Positions 17,658 through 26,519 of a DNA stretch of 64,000 bases are shown here, piece by piece. Each line of letters starts with the position of its first letter. Position 1 is the stretch's first letter. Both the position numbers and the translations under genes were made by a program. The stretch covers positions 1 through 64,000 of the forward strand of contig BPJZ01000005.1 of the NCBI GenBank assembly GCA_026004875.1, given 5' to 3'. Source of the DNA: Candidatus Poribacteria bacterium. GTDB lineage: Bacteria > Poribacteria > WGA-4E > GCA-2687025. The notes under the pieces are model-generated. The model ran no database searches. It was given only the letters and a program-made list of their open reading frames with translations, and was not told where the DNA came from.

Positions 17658-20432
17658 TCAGCGTTCTTCGAGGCGCTCAACCTCCTCCTGCATCTGCCGC
17701 TTGAGCACCTCTGGGTGATCCAGCGTCGGGTAATCGTCAATCCGGCTCCAATCGAACGCCTCGTCGTAAGGGTCCAGGGCCTTTTGAGGGTCGAAGACCT
17801 GCGGATGCGGCGCAACCGCTTCGTAGGGGGTAAAGTCCGGCGTGCTGGTGAAGAAGTCCCGAAGCAGCGTTGCACCGCCGTCGTACTGGTTCAGCCAGGG
17901 AATCCCCAGGATATGCTCCATCGTTTTGAGAATCGCCCCGAAGTTCGCATGTGTCCGCGAGACGTACCCCCGCTTGACCCACGGACCGATGACTAGCAGG
18001 ATCGAGCGATGGGCATCTATGTGATCCAGGCCGTTTTGGGCGTCATCCTCCGTCACAAAGATCACCATCTCCTTCCACCAGGGTGTATGAGAGAGCAGCT
18101 CGACGACGCGGCCGAGCGCTAGGTCGTTGTCGGCCATGTAGGATTCCCAATAGGGATAGCCAGCGTCTGGGCGAGGTCGTGCCCCGTGATCGTTGGGAAG
18201 CATCATCGTAATCAGGTTTGGAAACGGCTCCTTGCCGCTCAACCAACGTTCGTTGAGCTCCCGCTCAAACATCTGAACCCGAAACTGGTCGGGGATGTTC
18301 GTGTTGTAGGTGGCAAACAGCCGCGAGGTCCGCCCGTAAAGCGGCGCGGGCATCGGATAATTGAGAGGAATGCGCACGCCGGTGTGCTTGTGGTACCACG
18401 CCTCCCAGGCGCCCTGGAACTCAAACCCCAGCCCAAAGTTCCAAAAGTGCACGCCGTTGCGCTCCAGATGCTCCCAAAGGGCTCCGGCTTCGTTGTAGTC
18501 CTCCGGATAGATCGCGCCGCTGGCTCCGGTGAACCCACGCCGTCCCGGCGCCGAGCTGGTCGCGCTAAATCGGCGCCGTCCCCCATAAGAGGCCGAGGTG
18601 GCCGTCTCAACCCACTCATTGGGATAGACGCCCACCAACCAGCGATGCCCGTCGGCCGAGTGGTCCGAGTCGCAATAAAAGTTCTCCGAAAGGGCAAACT
18701 GAGTCGCCAATCGCCGATGGTTCGGCATGACGTTGACGTTCTCAACCGGCGGCAAGCCGTCCCGATCGTTCCGGACAGTGCGGCCCGTTCCCAACGAGGC
18801 CAGCGAAGGCTCCCCCTCGACCCCAGGCAGGTCCCCAAACACCTGGTCAAAGGTGCGATTCTCCTTGGTGATATACACCACATAGCGGATCGGCGAAGGC
18901 CGTGAGCCAGAGACCAACGGCACCGGATGGGACGGGTCGTCCTCCTCCGGCGTGACACGGCGAATCCGGAAATTGTTCTCCAAAACCTGCTGGGTGAGGG
19001 CGGGGAGCTCCGCGTCCGGAGGAATCGGACAGACCTGAACCACCCCCTTCATCAGGTTACCGATGTAATGCCCTTCCGGTCCGGGGACAAAGTCTGGGCC
19101 GCCGTTGGGGCCGGAGCCGAAGCCTTTGGCGTTGGCAATAATCAGAAAGCGCCCGTCCGGCGTGACCCGAAGCTTACTGGGGAACCAAGCGGTCGGCAGG
19201 TACCCCAGCACCGAAAGCAGATGGGTATCGATCACCGCAACGGCGTTGATCCCTGCCGCCGCCACGTAGAGCCGCCGACCCGCCGGGTCCAACGCCAGCC
19301 CAAAAGGAATCGCTCCTCGGAGCGAGTTGACCGCCGGATGCAGCCGAAGCGGAATCTCCGCTGTGATCGCATGGGTCTTTCGAGAGATGACCGAGATCGT
19401 GTCGTTACTCCCGTTGCTGACAAAGACGTAATCGTCGTTAACGGCGATCGAGTTTGGGGAGGACCCACCCACCGCTGGGATGCCCTCCACCTCTTCCCCG
19501 ACCAGAACGCCGGTTTTGATCTTGGCGATCACCTCGCGGCTCTCCGTATCTAGAGCCCAGACGCTGAACGACTCCGGCACGTTCGGATCGCCAAGGCCGG
19601 GAACCCGACGACCATCCGGCAGGGTGATCCCCTCGCGCATCTCCTCCGAGAGATAAGGAAAAGGGGGAAACGGAAGCGCCGTTGCTTCGGTGCCGTCGAA
19701 GCCCTCCGGCGTGCTGTACTCGAACATCCCGACGTTGGCAACGTAAAGCGTCTTCTCGTCCGGGCTGAGAGCGATTCCAAAGGGATAGCGCCCTACAGGG
19801 ATGCTATCCGTCACCGCTCCGGCTTCCAGGTCGAGCACGACCACGCGGAAGTTGGCCTGATCCACAGCGTACACCGTCCGTTGATCGGAGGCGAGCACGA
19901 GGTCCCCAATGTAGGAGTCCTCGAACTCCCGATCGCCGACCCGGACGTTGCACGGAATCGTCTGGAGGCGTTCTCCGGTTTGGACGTCCCAAAGCATCAC
20001 CGTGCCGTCGTCCCCGCCAGCGACGACTAGACGTCGGTTGTCGCTCAAAAAGGCAAGGCCCATGAAGACGGCGTTCAGGACGCCCGCATCGGTTCGAGCG
20101 CCGGGAGGAATCTGTCGAACGACCGGCTCCGGGGCCGTGGGCGACTCGATGACGGTCAACGAGAAGGGCTCAGTGCCGCTGTTCGCCGTGACCGCAACGG
20201 AGCCGTCTGGGCTGAGCGCCAAACCGTAAGGATGAGGGGCAATCCGATAGGTCCTCCCCAAGGGACGGACGACACGTCCGTTGGGAAGGATCGCCTCCGG
20301 CGATTGCCAATCGCTCGGAAGCGCACAGAACCGATCCCCAGCGGGGGCGCTGACTTCGTAATCAACGGCCCCAGCAGAAAGCAGCAGAAAACAGACCAGT
20401 ACCGACCAAACTGAGAACGTTCCCATCCGCAT
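17658..20432 (-). CDS. Secreted beta-propeller and phosphoesterase-family protein
   Basis: The start is ATG 20432 (a TTG precedes it), followed by a signal peptide (VWSVLVCFLLLSAGA). About residues 45-470 form a YncE-like seven-bladed propeller: repeated phrases are GLALSPDGSVAVTANSG, GIALSPDEKTLYVANVG and RLYVAAAGINAVAVID. About residues 515-910 match the phosphoesterase family of acid phosphatases and phospholipase C (YITKENRTFDQVFGD, SDHSADGHRW, PNDHGARP, VTEDDAQNGLDHIDAHR). Such fusions are predicted periplasmic phosphatases. It does not carry the C-terminal tag. The substrate is unknown. Confidence 0.85.
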   Translation of the reverse strand: MRMGTFSVWSVLVCFLLLSAGAVDYEVSAPAGDRFCALPSDWQSPEAILPNGRVVRPLGRTYRIAPHPYGLALSPDGSVAVTANSGTEPFSLTVIESPTAPEPVVRQIPPGARTDAGVLNAVFMGLAFLSDNRRLVVAGGDDGTVMLWDVQTGERLQTIPCNVRVGDREFEDSYIGDLVLASDQRTVYAVDQANFRVVVLDLEAGAVTDSIPVGRYPFGIALSPDEKTLYVANVGMFEYSTPEGFDGTEATALPFPPFPYLSEEMREGITLPDGRRVPGLGDPNVPESFSVWALDTESREVIAKIKTGVLVGEEVEGIPAVGGSSPNSIAVNDDYVFVSNGSNDTISVISRKTHAITAEIPLRLHPAVNSLRGAIPFGLALDPAGRRLYVAAAGINAVAVIDTHLLSVLGYLPTAWFPSKLRVTPDGRFLIIANAKGFGSGPNGGPDFVPGPEGHYIGNLMKGVVQVCPIPPDAELPALTQQVLENNFRIRRVTPEEDDPSHPVPLVSGSRPSPIRYVVYITKENRTFDQVFGDLPGVEGEPSLASLGTGRTVRNDRDGLPPVENVNVMPNHRRLATQFALSENFYCDSDHSADGHRWLVGVYPNEWVETATSASYGGRRRFSATSSAPGRRGFTGASGAIYPEDYNEAGALWEHLERNGVHFWNFGLGFEFQGAWEAWYHKHTGVRIPLNYPMPAPLYGRTSRLFATYNTNIPDQFRVQMFERELNERWLSGKEPFPNLITMMLPNDHGARPRPDAGYPYWESYMADNDLALGRVVELLSHTPWWKEMVIFVTEDDAQNGLDHIDAHRSILLVIGPWVKRGYVSRTHANFGAILKTMEHILGIPWLNQYDGGATLLRDFFTSTPDFTPYEAVAPHPQVFDPQKALDPYDEAFDWSRIDDYPTLDHPEVLKRQMQEEVERLEER

Positions 20433-20535
20433 CAAGGACCCTTTCTTCTCAATAGGGACGGGGATACGCTATCCCGATCCGAGCGCGGAACACAAGGGCC
20501 AGAAGACCAAAGGAAAACGCCACGGACCAAACTCA

Positions 20536-20565
20536 GTGACAGAGGACCAAGACCATAGTTAAAAT
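20536..20565 (+). promoter_or_regulatory. Possible promoter of the histidine kinase gene
   Basis: GTGACA (20536-20541) and TAAAAT (20560-20565) are spaced by 18 bases, 40 bases before ATG 20606. Confidence 0.4.
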
Positions 20566-20605
20566 AGGAAGGATGAAACGCCGCATCGGGACGATGTGAA
20601 GGATC

Positions 20606-23600
20606 ATGGTCGTTTACTTGATCTCGGAGAATCGCCGGGCTGCGCGTCGAGTCGAGCGACTCCTTCGGGAGACCGCATTTGGGGAGGACGTTCGCCTGTT
20701 GGGAGCGGAGGAAATGAACAGCCTCTGCTGCCCGACGCAGGCCCCTGCCGAAGGGATCATCCTCGCGGCGCCTCGGGCGCGACGGCGGCTCTCGGAATGG
20801 GTCGGCCCCTGGGTCCGGGCGCTGCCGTTGCCGCTCCTCGTTGTCGAGGAGCGGCGACGTCCCGGCCGCGAAGAGGAGGCGCTGCGGACCGGAGCCGCTG
20901 AGTACCTGACCCTAGAGACGCTCACCGCGCCGGAACTGGAGGCGGCGATTCGGCGTGCCCTCTGGCGGCAAGAGGCGGTGGAGCACGCGTTGTTCCTGGC
21001 CCCGCTGCGGCAGCTCCTCCGTCAAGCAGACGTCCGATTTGCGCGCATCAGCTTGGAAGGCCACATTTTAGACCTCAACGACGCCTCGCTGGCCGAATTT
21101 GGGTGCGTCCGCGAGGAGGTCCTCGGTCGCCCGTTTTTGGAGCTTCTCCTCCCCGAAGACCGGGAGCGTGTAGCGGCGGCTTGGAGGCGCCTGCTGACAG
21201 GGCCACCCGACGCAATCCGCGAAACGGTTCGCCTGACGCGGGCCGACGGGTCGCTGCGTTGGATCCAGGTGGACGCCCATCTGCTCCGCGGAGCTGACGG
21301 ACGCCCCCAGGAGGTGTTAGCCCTCCTGGAGGACGTCACGGAACAGCAACGGATCACCGCGGACATGGAACACGTCCTTCGAGGGCTGCGGAGCCTCCTT
21401 TGGAGGCTTGAAGTGCGTTCCTCCGGAGAGAGGATCGAAAACTGGAGCCTGCGGCTGCATCTCTTCAACCCTGAGCACGCACGGCGGGTTTTCCCTCGAT
21501 TGAACCCAGGAGAGGACCCCGCCGAACTCCCCTGGCGGCTGAAGGAATGGATCCATCCGGACGATCTGGAGTCGGTCGAAGGGATGTTCCGCGCAGCACT
21601 GGGCGCCGAGCCGAGCCGGATGACGATGGAGTTTCGCGTCTGCGCCGATGAGGGGGATCTTCGGTGGCTCTCCAGCGACGTCTTAGTGGAGCCGATCGGT
21701 CCGGGCCACTGGCAGATGACCGGACTGACGACCGACATCACCGATCGGAAGGAGACCGAGGGGCGCTACCATCGCCAAGCCCTGCTTTACGAGTACATGC
21801 GCGAGGCGGCCATTCTGGTGGACGCGGAAGGGACCATCTTGGAATGGAACCGCGGGGCGGAAGCGACTTTTGGGTACTCTCGAGACGAGATCGTTGGCCG
21901 CTCGGCCGACGTCCTGTTTGACCTTCCCGACCCAACGATTGGCCAGCGCGTGCGCCGGCGTATCCTGGAGGGCGGATACTGGGAGGACGAAGCTCGTTTT
22001 ATTCGCAAAGACGGGACGAGCGGCATCGCCCAGATCTCCGCTGTACCGGTGCCCGACGAGGGCGGCCGACAGGTCCACATTCTGAGCATCGTCCGAGACG
22101 TGACCGCCCAACGCGAGGCGGAACGATCGCTGCGCGAGAGCCGAGAACGCTTCGAGCTGCTTCATCGGATTGCGCGAGGAATTCATACGGACTCCACCTC
22201 CCAAGAGGTGATCGCCCACACCCGGCGCTGCCTGGAGGAGAGCTTTCCCCAGTACACCACAGAGTACGGCCTGATCAACGGAAGAAATCATTACCACCGG
22301 ATCCCGGCCCGCCCTGAGGAGGCGCCGCTGGAGCTGGACCTGAACCTGATCCCGGAGTACTTGAAGGCGCTTCGATCCTTTGAGCCAGTAGTCATCTCGA
22401 ACGTTCCGGAGGATGAGCGGATAGGGCCGTTCCGCGAGCCGCTAGCCGCCGAGGGCATCTTTGCACTTTTGGACATAGCAATTCCCCACGACGCGGACCG
22501 GATCGGAAGGCTAAGCCTGGAGTCTCCAGAGCCGCACGGATGGACGGAGCACGAGATTCAGACACTTCGGGAGGTTGCCGACTACCTTGGGCTAGCGCTC
22601 GCCGATGCGCTCGCACGGGAGCGGGAGCAGCAGGCCATTGAGGCGCTCCGAGCAGCCCTTCAGCGCCACGAAACGATGATGCAGGTCAGCCCGCTGGGAA
22701 TCGTGCTGATCGGCGCCGACCACCAGATTCTGGAGGCCAATCCAGCGGCTCAAACCCTACTGGGGATGTCCGAAGAGGCGCTCCGCGCCCGACGCGGGGA
22801 GTTCATCATTACCGGCAAGGGTCGGGCCGAGTTCATCCAAGCGTACCGGGCGCTCTGGTCGGGCGACCAAGAGCGATTCCATCAGCAGGTTCAGATTCAG
22901 CGCCCCGACGGCAAGTTACTTTGGCTCGAAATTCACGGAGCCGCCATCCCCGGCCCAACGGGAACGCCTCAGGCGGCCCTCCTGATCCTGAACGACGTGA
23001 CCGAACGCATCCGGTGGGAGCGGACGCTCCAAGAGAGCGAAGAGCGCTACCGCGACCTGTTCGAGAACACCAACGACCTGATCTTTACCTTCGATCCTGA
23101 AGGGCGGTTCCTGTTCGTCAACCCGGCCTGGTCTCGGACGCTTGGATACGACGAGGAGGAGAGTCGAGGCCTTCATCTGGCCGACATCGTGCACCCGGAC
23201 CACTGGGGAGCACTCCGCCGCGCTCTGGAGGAGGCCCAGAGCAGCGGGGAGAGTGTCCGCGTGGAGCTGGATGTCGTGCGTAAGGACGGGCGTGTCCTGA
23301 CGGTGGAGGGGGATCTCTTCTTCCGCCAGCAAGACGGCAAACCGATTCAGGGTCGGGCGATCCTCCGCGATGTCACCGAGCGGCGGCGGATCGAGGCCCT
23401 CAAGAGCGAGTTCGTCTCAACCGCGAGCCACGAGCTCCGGACGCCGCTCACCTCCATCCGGGGCGCGATCGACCTGATCCTGGGAGGCGCCGCCGGGGAG
23501 ATCGGCCCGGAGGTGCGCTCCCTGCTCCAGATCGCCCACAACAACTGCGTTCGGATTACGCGCCTGATCAACGACATCCTGGACCTAGAGCGGATCGAAG

Positions 23601-24190
23601 AAGGACGACTGGCCTTTGAGATGCAACCGTTGGACATCCGGACGCTGGTCGCCGAGGCGGTCGAGCAGAACACCGCCTTCGCCCGACAGATGAGCGTCAC
23701 CCTCCGGCTAGAGAGGTCGGTTCCTAACGCGATCGTCCTGGCCGACCACGACCGGATGATCCAGGTGATCACCAACCTGCTCTCCAACGCGATCAAGTTC
23801 TCCCCCGAGGGGGGAGTGGTGCGCATTCACGGGGCGTTGGAAGAGAAGTTCGTCCGGATCGGAGTTACCGACCAAGGGCCTGGGATTCCACCGGAGGATC
23901 AGCAACGGATCTTCGAACGTTTTGCCCAGTCGGACCACTCTCAGAGCCGCAAGAAGGGGGGCTCCGGCCTTGGGTTAAGCATCGCCAAGGCGATCGTGGA
24001 GAAGCATCAGGGCCGCATCTGGGTCGAATCGGAGGTCGGAAAAGGGGCCACCTTCTACGTCGAGCTGCCGCTTTGGGAGGAGGAGAGCGCCGGGCCGGGA
24101 GAGGAGGAGGCCTCAAGTCCCTGGGCAAACTGGAGCATCTCCTCGAGCACCTCCACCAGCCGGAGCGCCTCAAACGGCTTGGTGATATAG
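20606..24190 (+). CDS. Multi-PAS/GAF sensor histidine kinase
   Basis: The 1194-residue protein has no membrane segment, so it probably senses in the cytoplasm. In order: a degenerate receiver-like domain (1-125); PAS domains at about 145-265, 280-390 and 395-515; a GAF domain at about 525-685; PAS domains at about 695-810 and 820-930; the HisKA domain with phospho-acceptor His942 (STASHELRTPLTSIRG); and an ATPase domain (NLLSNAIKFSPEGG, GPGIPPEDQQRIFERF, GGSGLGLSIAKAIVEKH). The last 45 codons overlap the facing response-regulator gene. That regulator is its likely partner, though another target is possible. Confidence 0.9.
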   Translation: MVVYLISENRRAARRVERLLRETAFGEDVRLLGAEEMNSLCCPTQAPAEGIILAAPRARRRLSEWVGPWVRALPLPLLVVEERRRPGREEEALRTGAAEYLTLETLTAPELEAAIRRALWRQEAVEHALFLAPLRQLLRQADVRFARISLEGHILDLNDASLAEFGCVREEVLGRPFLELLLPEDRERVAAAWRRLLTGPPDAIRETVRLTRADGSLRWIQVDAHLLRGADGRPQEVLALLEDVTEQQRITADMEHVLRGLRSLLWRLEVRSSGERIENWSLRLHLFNPEHARRVFPRLNPGEDPAELPWRLKEWIHPDDLESVEGMFRAALGAEPSRMTMEFRVCADEGDLRWLSSDVLVEPIGPGHWQMTGLTTDITDRKETEGRYHRQALLYEYMREAAILVDAEGTILEWNRGAEATFGYSRDEIVGRSADVLFDLPDPTIGQRVRRRILEGGYWEDEARFIRKDGTSGIAQISAVPVPDEGGRQVHILSIVRDVTAQREAERSLRESRERFELLHRIARGIHTDSTSQEVIAHTRRCLEESFPQYTTEYGLINGRNHYHRIPARPEEAPLELDLNLIPEYLKALRSFEPVVISNVPEDERIGPFREPLAAEGIFALLDIAIPHDADRIGRLSLESPEPHGWTEHEIQTLREVADYLGLALADALAREREQQAIEALRAALQRHETMMQVSPLGIVLIGADHQILEANPAAQTLLGMSEEALRARRGEFIITGKGRAEFIQAYRALWSGDQERFHQQVQIQRPDGKLLWLEIHGAAIPGPTGTPQAALLILNDVTERIRWERTLQESEERYRDLFENTNDLIFTFDPEGRFLFVNPAWSRTLGYDEEESRGLHLADIVHPDHWGALRRALEEAQSSGESVRVELDVVRKDGRVLTVEGDLFFRQQDGKPIQGRAILRDVTERRRIEALKSEFVSTASHELRTPLTSIRGAIDLILGGAAGEIGPEVRSLLQIAHNNCVRITRLINDILDLERIEEGRLAFEMQPLDIRTLVAEAVEQNTAFARQMSVTLRLERSVPNAIVLADHDRMIQVITNLLSNAIKFSPEGGVVRIHGALEEKFVRIGVTDQGPGIPPEDQQRIFERFAQSDHSQSRKKGGSGLGLSIAKAIVEKHQGRIWVESEVGKGATFYVELPLWEEESAGPGEEEASSPWANWSISSSTSTSRSASNGLVI

Positions 24191-24495
24191 CCGATCACGT
24201 CGCGTTGAAGGCCCTCCTGAATCTCTCGCTTCTGAGCGCGCGCGGTGAGGAGAACGACGGGGATTCGGGCGGTCCTCGGGTCTCGCCGGAGCCGATCGAG
24301 AACCTCGTAGCCGCTCAAGCCCGGCATCAGGACGTCCAGCAGGATGAGGTCCGGCTGGAGTAACTTCGCCTGAACGAGTCCCTCGCGGGGGTCGTCCGCG
24401 ACAAAGACACGGTAACCCCCCTTGAACTCCAACGCCAACCGCACTAGACGAAGGATGTCCGGCTCGTCGTCAATCACCAACACGCGCCGGGACAT
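24055..24495 (-). CDS. Single-domain response regulator
   Basis: This 146-residue receiver protein has no output domain. Key residues are the acidic pair Asp9/Asp10/Glu11, phospho-acceptor Asp54 (ILLDVLMPG), Thr84 and Lys106 (ITKPF). It faces the multi-PAS kinase and the two genes overlap tail to tail by 136 bases. Its own last about 22 residues, Ser/Gly-rich, are encoded opposite the kinase C-terminus and are probably disordered. It may be a phosphate relay or act by protein contact. A promoter lies 35 bases upstream of its ATG. Confidence 0.9.
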   Translation of the reverse strand: MSRRVLVIDDEPDILRLVRLALEFKGGYRVFVADDPREGLVQAKLLQPDLILLDVLMPGLSGYEVLDRLRRDPRTARIPVVLLTARAQKREIQEGLQRDVIGYITKPFEALRLVEVLEEMLQFAQGLEASSSPGPALSSSQSGSST

Positions 24496-24529
24496 GTTCC
24501 TCCTCCTCGTCCGTCCACCTTCGCAATTG

Positions 24530-24557
24530 AGTGTAGCAGCTCCCTCTTATAACGCAA
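24530..24557 (-). promoter_or_regulatory. Promoter of the response regulator gene
   Basis: On the minus strand TTGCGT (24552-24557) and TACACT (24530-24535) are separated by 16 bases, 35 bases upstream of the start codon. Confidence 0.5.
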
Positions 24558-24582
24558 GGAGGAGATGCCCAGAGTGCAACAA

Positions 24583-24614
24583 GAAAGGCGCCGCAAACTG
24601 AACCTCGCGGCGCC
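24583..24614 (-). terminator. Intrinsic terminator after the tagged gene at 24649
   Basis: The 8-bp stem GGCGCCGC (24588-24595) and GCGGCGCC (24607-24614) is followed on the minus strand by TTTCTTGTT. It closes the tagged-protein array. Confidence 0.6.
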
Positions 24615-24648
24615 GGAGGATGTCTTTCTTGGTACGCGTCTGATCAAG

Positions 24649-25530
24649 TCACTTCTTCAGCTGGCCCCAGGTGGTGGCTAACTTTCCCTGAGGGCTCACC
24701 GGACGCCCGAAGTCCTGAATGTTCTCCGGCGCCCAGCGGGCCAAAAAGCCAATCGTCAGCTCCGCTCGGTCGTTCCAAGTCCCCGGTCCGCCGGCGGTCT
24801 GATCGGCAATGTAGACGTATCCGTTGGTGCTCGTGTCGTGAAGGACGATCGGATCCGCCCAGAGATCGTCCTCATTCCCGGAGGTGCTCGCAAAGACGGC
24901 GGCTACCTCCCAGGGGTCTTTCACCTCAGCGGTCACTACGGGTCGGAAGGTGATGTACCTCTCAATGGAGGGAAGGTACTTCTTTCCGGTCGGCGTCGGC
25001 TTCATCTGGGTGTTGTCCGCAAAGGTAATAATCCCCGCTGCAAGGTCCAGGATGTTCGCCGCGCCTTGGCTACCGTTCTCCTGACAACGGCTTCCGACCT
25101 TCCCGTTCGGGTTGTTCGGCCCCACCTCACTGTTACACTCGTAGGAGACGTAGCCGAACCAGTCCCCGACGTTAATGACGATGTTTCCGCCCTCGATCCA
25201 GCGCTCGATGAGCGAGCCGTCCGGTTCCTTGTTGGGAAACGGATAGAGAACGCTCGGCATACAGCCGTTCAGCCAGATGACGTCCGGCTTGCCGTCGTTC
25301 ACGCGGGCCTCCGCCCACTGCCCAAACGCCTCCAACTCAGGGTCGCCGAACTGGTCCACGCTCTCGAAAAGCGAGCCGGTCTCCCGAACAATCTTGTCCA
25401 CATGATCAAACTGTTCGGGGCCGTACCAACCGTCGGTGTTCCAGGAACCCACGTAAAAGGCGATGTCCGTCCCGTAGGCGCTGGCCACGAGCGCGGCCAG
25501 CAGCGCACCCGCGATAGGCCACCGCATCAT
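24649..25530 (-). CDS. Secreted tagged protein, copy 1 of a three-gene tandem family
   Basis: The start is the first of two ATGs at 25530 after GGAGGGAGAGG. The 293-residue product has a signal peptide (IAGALLAALVASAYG). The body shares a plan with the next two genes: a start like DIAFYVGSWNTDGWYGPEQF, then PDVIWLNGCMPSVLYP, DGSLIERWIEGGNIVINVGD-WFGY, and ITFRPVV. The pattern of a P-D-V-I-W-L-x-G strand followed by a fenced glycine-rich motif recalls ThuA/class-I amidotransferase-like folds, but no catalytic Cys triad is clear. It ends VSPQGKLATTWGQLKK. This copy is the most divergent and has extra Cys residues in the middle. Confidence 0.75.
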   Translation of the reverse strand: MMRWPIAGALLAALVASAYGTDIAFYVGSWNTDGWYGPEQFDHVDKIVRETGSLFESVDQFGDPELEAFGQWAEARVNDGKPDVIWLNGCMPSVLYPFPNKEPDGSLIERWIEGGNIVINVGDWFGYVSYECNSEVGPNNPNGKVGSRCQENGSQGAANILDLAAGIITFADNTQMKPTPTGKKYLPSIERYITFRPVVTAEVKDPWEVAAVFASTSGNEDDLWADPIVLHDTSTNGYVYIADQTAGGPGTWNDRAELTIGFLARWAPENIQDFGRPVSPQGKLATTWGQLKK

Positions 25531-25576
25531 GACCTCTCCCTCCTCATCCTTCTCGGGAAAGACATCCTCCAAACAA

Positions 25577-25607
25577 AAGGGAGAATCGGCAACGCCGATT
25601 CTCCCTT
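25577..25607 (-). terminator. Strong intrinsic terminator between tandem copies 2 and 1
   Basis: The arms 25577-25590 and 25594-25607 are perfectly complementary over 14 bp with a 3-base loop. On the minus strand TTTTGTTT follows. It should end the transcript of the gene at 25636. A TATAAT hexamer lies just upstream of it, but no -35 is visible. Confidence 0.85.
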
Positions 25608-25635
25608 ATATTATAATCTGTCGCAGTTCAGGTCC

Positions 25636-26448
25636 CTAGCGCTTCAGCTCGCCCCAGGTGGTCGCCAGCTTGCCGGCCGGTTCGACGGCCAGAAAGCCCT
25701 GCTCGGCAACCCAGTTGTTGATGAACTCGATCGTCGCCGCCGCCCGATCAATCGCGTGGCCCGCGTTGCCCTGGTTGATGAAGGCCACGTGCCCGCCGGT
25801 CTCAGTGTTCCGAATCACGATAGGATCGTAGTCCGTCCCGGCCTCGCCAAAGATGGCAGCCGGCTCCCACGGAGCAACGATTGCCGCACCGACGACGGGT
25901 CGATCGGTAATCATCGAATCGCCCAAGCTGGGGATGTACTTCTTCCCATCGTCGGTGATCGTCATCCGAGTGTTATCGCCAAAGCGGATAATCCCCGGCA
26001 GGTTCAGGATGTTCTCCGCGCCGGCAGCGCCGTTATCCGCGCCGCGAGCGCCACCCTCATAGGTCGTATAGGCGAACCAATCGGCGACGTTGATGAACAT
26101 GTTCCCACCCTCAAGCCAGCGCTCCGCAACGGAACCATCCGGCATTTTGTTGGGGTTGGGATAAAGCGTGCTGGGCATCACCCCTGGCAGCCAGATGATG
26201 TCCAGTTCGCCGTCGTTCATGTTGTCCTCAGCCCACTGGGCTAGCTCATCAATGGTGTCGTCGGTGAAGATTTCGATGTTCTTGAGGCCCTTAACGCCCG
26301 CGACGATCTGATCCACGTCCTTCGGCACCTGGGCCGGGACGTACCAACCGTCGTTCGGGGTGCCGTTGTAGATCGCCATGTCGGCCGCTTGGGCCGTAGT
26401 CAGCGCTAGTAAACACACACCAACTGCAATCGCACTCCACTTGTCCAT
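25636..26448 (-). CDS. Secreted tagged protein, copy 2 of the tandem family
   Basis: The start is ATG 26448 after GGGAGGCGAGG. The 270-residue protein has a signal peptide ending TTAQA-A and begins ADMAIYNGTPNDGWYVPAQV. It shares long identical stretches with copy 3, such as AQWAEDNMNDGE, IIWLPGV, PSTLYPNPN and ERWLEGGNMFINVADWFAY; the pair is about 65-70 % identical by eye. It ends VEPAGKLATTWGELKR. The mature part is acidic and has no cysteines that I see. Function unknown; the fold may be ThuA-like (weak inference). Confidence 0.75.
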   Translation of the reverse strand: MDKWSAIAVGVCLLALTTAQAADMAIYNGTPNDGWYVPAQVPKDVDQIVAGVKGLKNIEIFTDDTIDELAQWAEDNMNDGELDIIWLPGVMPSTLYPNPNKMPDGSVAERWLEGGNMFINVADWFAYTTYEGGARGADNGAAGAENILNLPGIIRFGDNTRMTITDDGKKYIPSLGDSMITDRPVVGAAIVAPWEPAAIFGEAGTDYDPIVIRNTETGGHVAFINQGNAGHAIDRAAATIEFINNWVAEQGFLAVEPAGKLATTWGELKR

Positions 26449-26474
26449 CGGAACCTCGCCTCCCAATTCGTTTT

Positions 26475-26498
26475 GGGGCCGGCCCGGAGGCCGACCCC
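26475..26498 (-). other. GC-rich hairpin between tandem copies 3 and 2
   Basis: The arms GGGGCCGGCC (26475-26484) and GGCCGACCCC (26489-26498) pair with one G-U on the minus-strand RNA. No T-run follows, so this looks like a processing or stability hairpin that separates two genes of one transcript. Confidence 0.5.
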
Positions 26499-26519
26499 GG
26501 GTTGTTGGATGTTTTGAGT

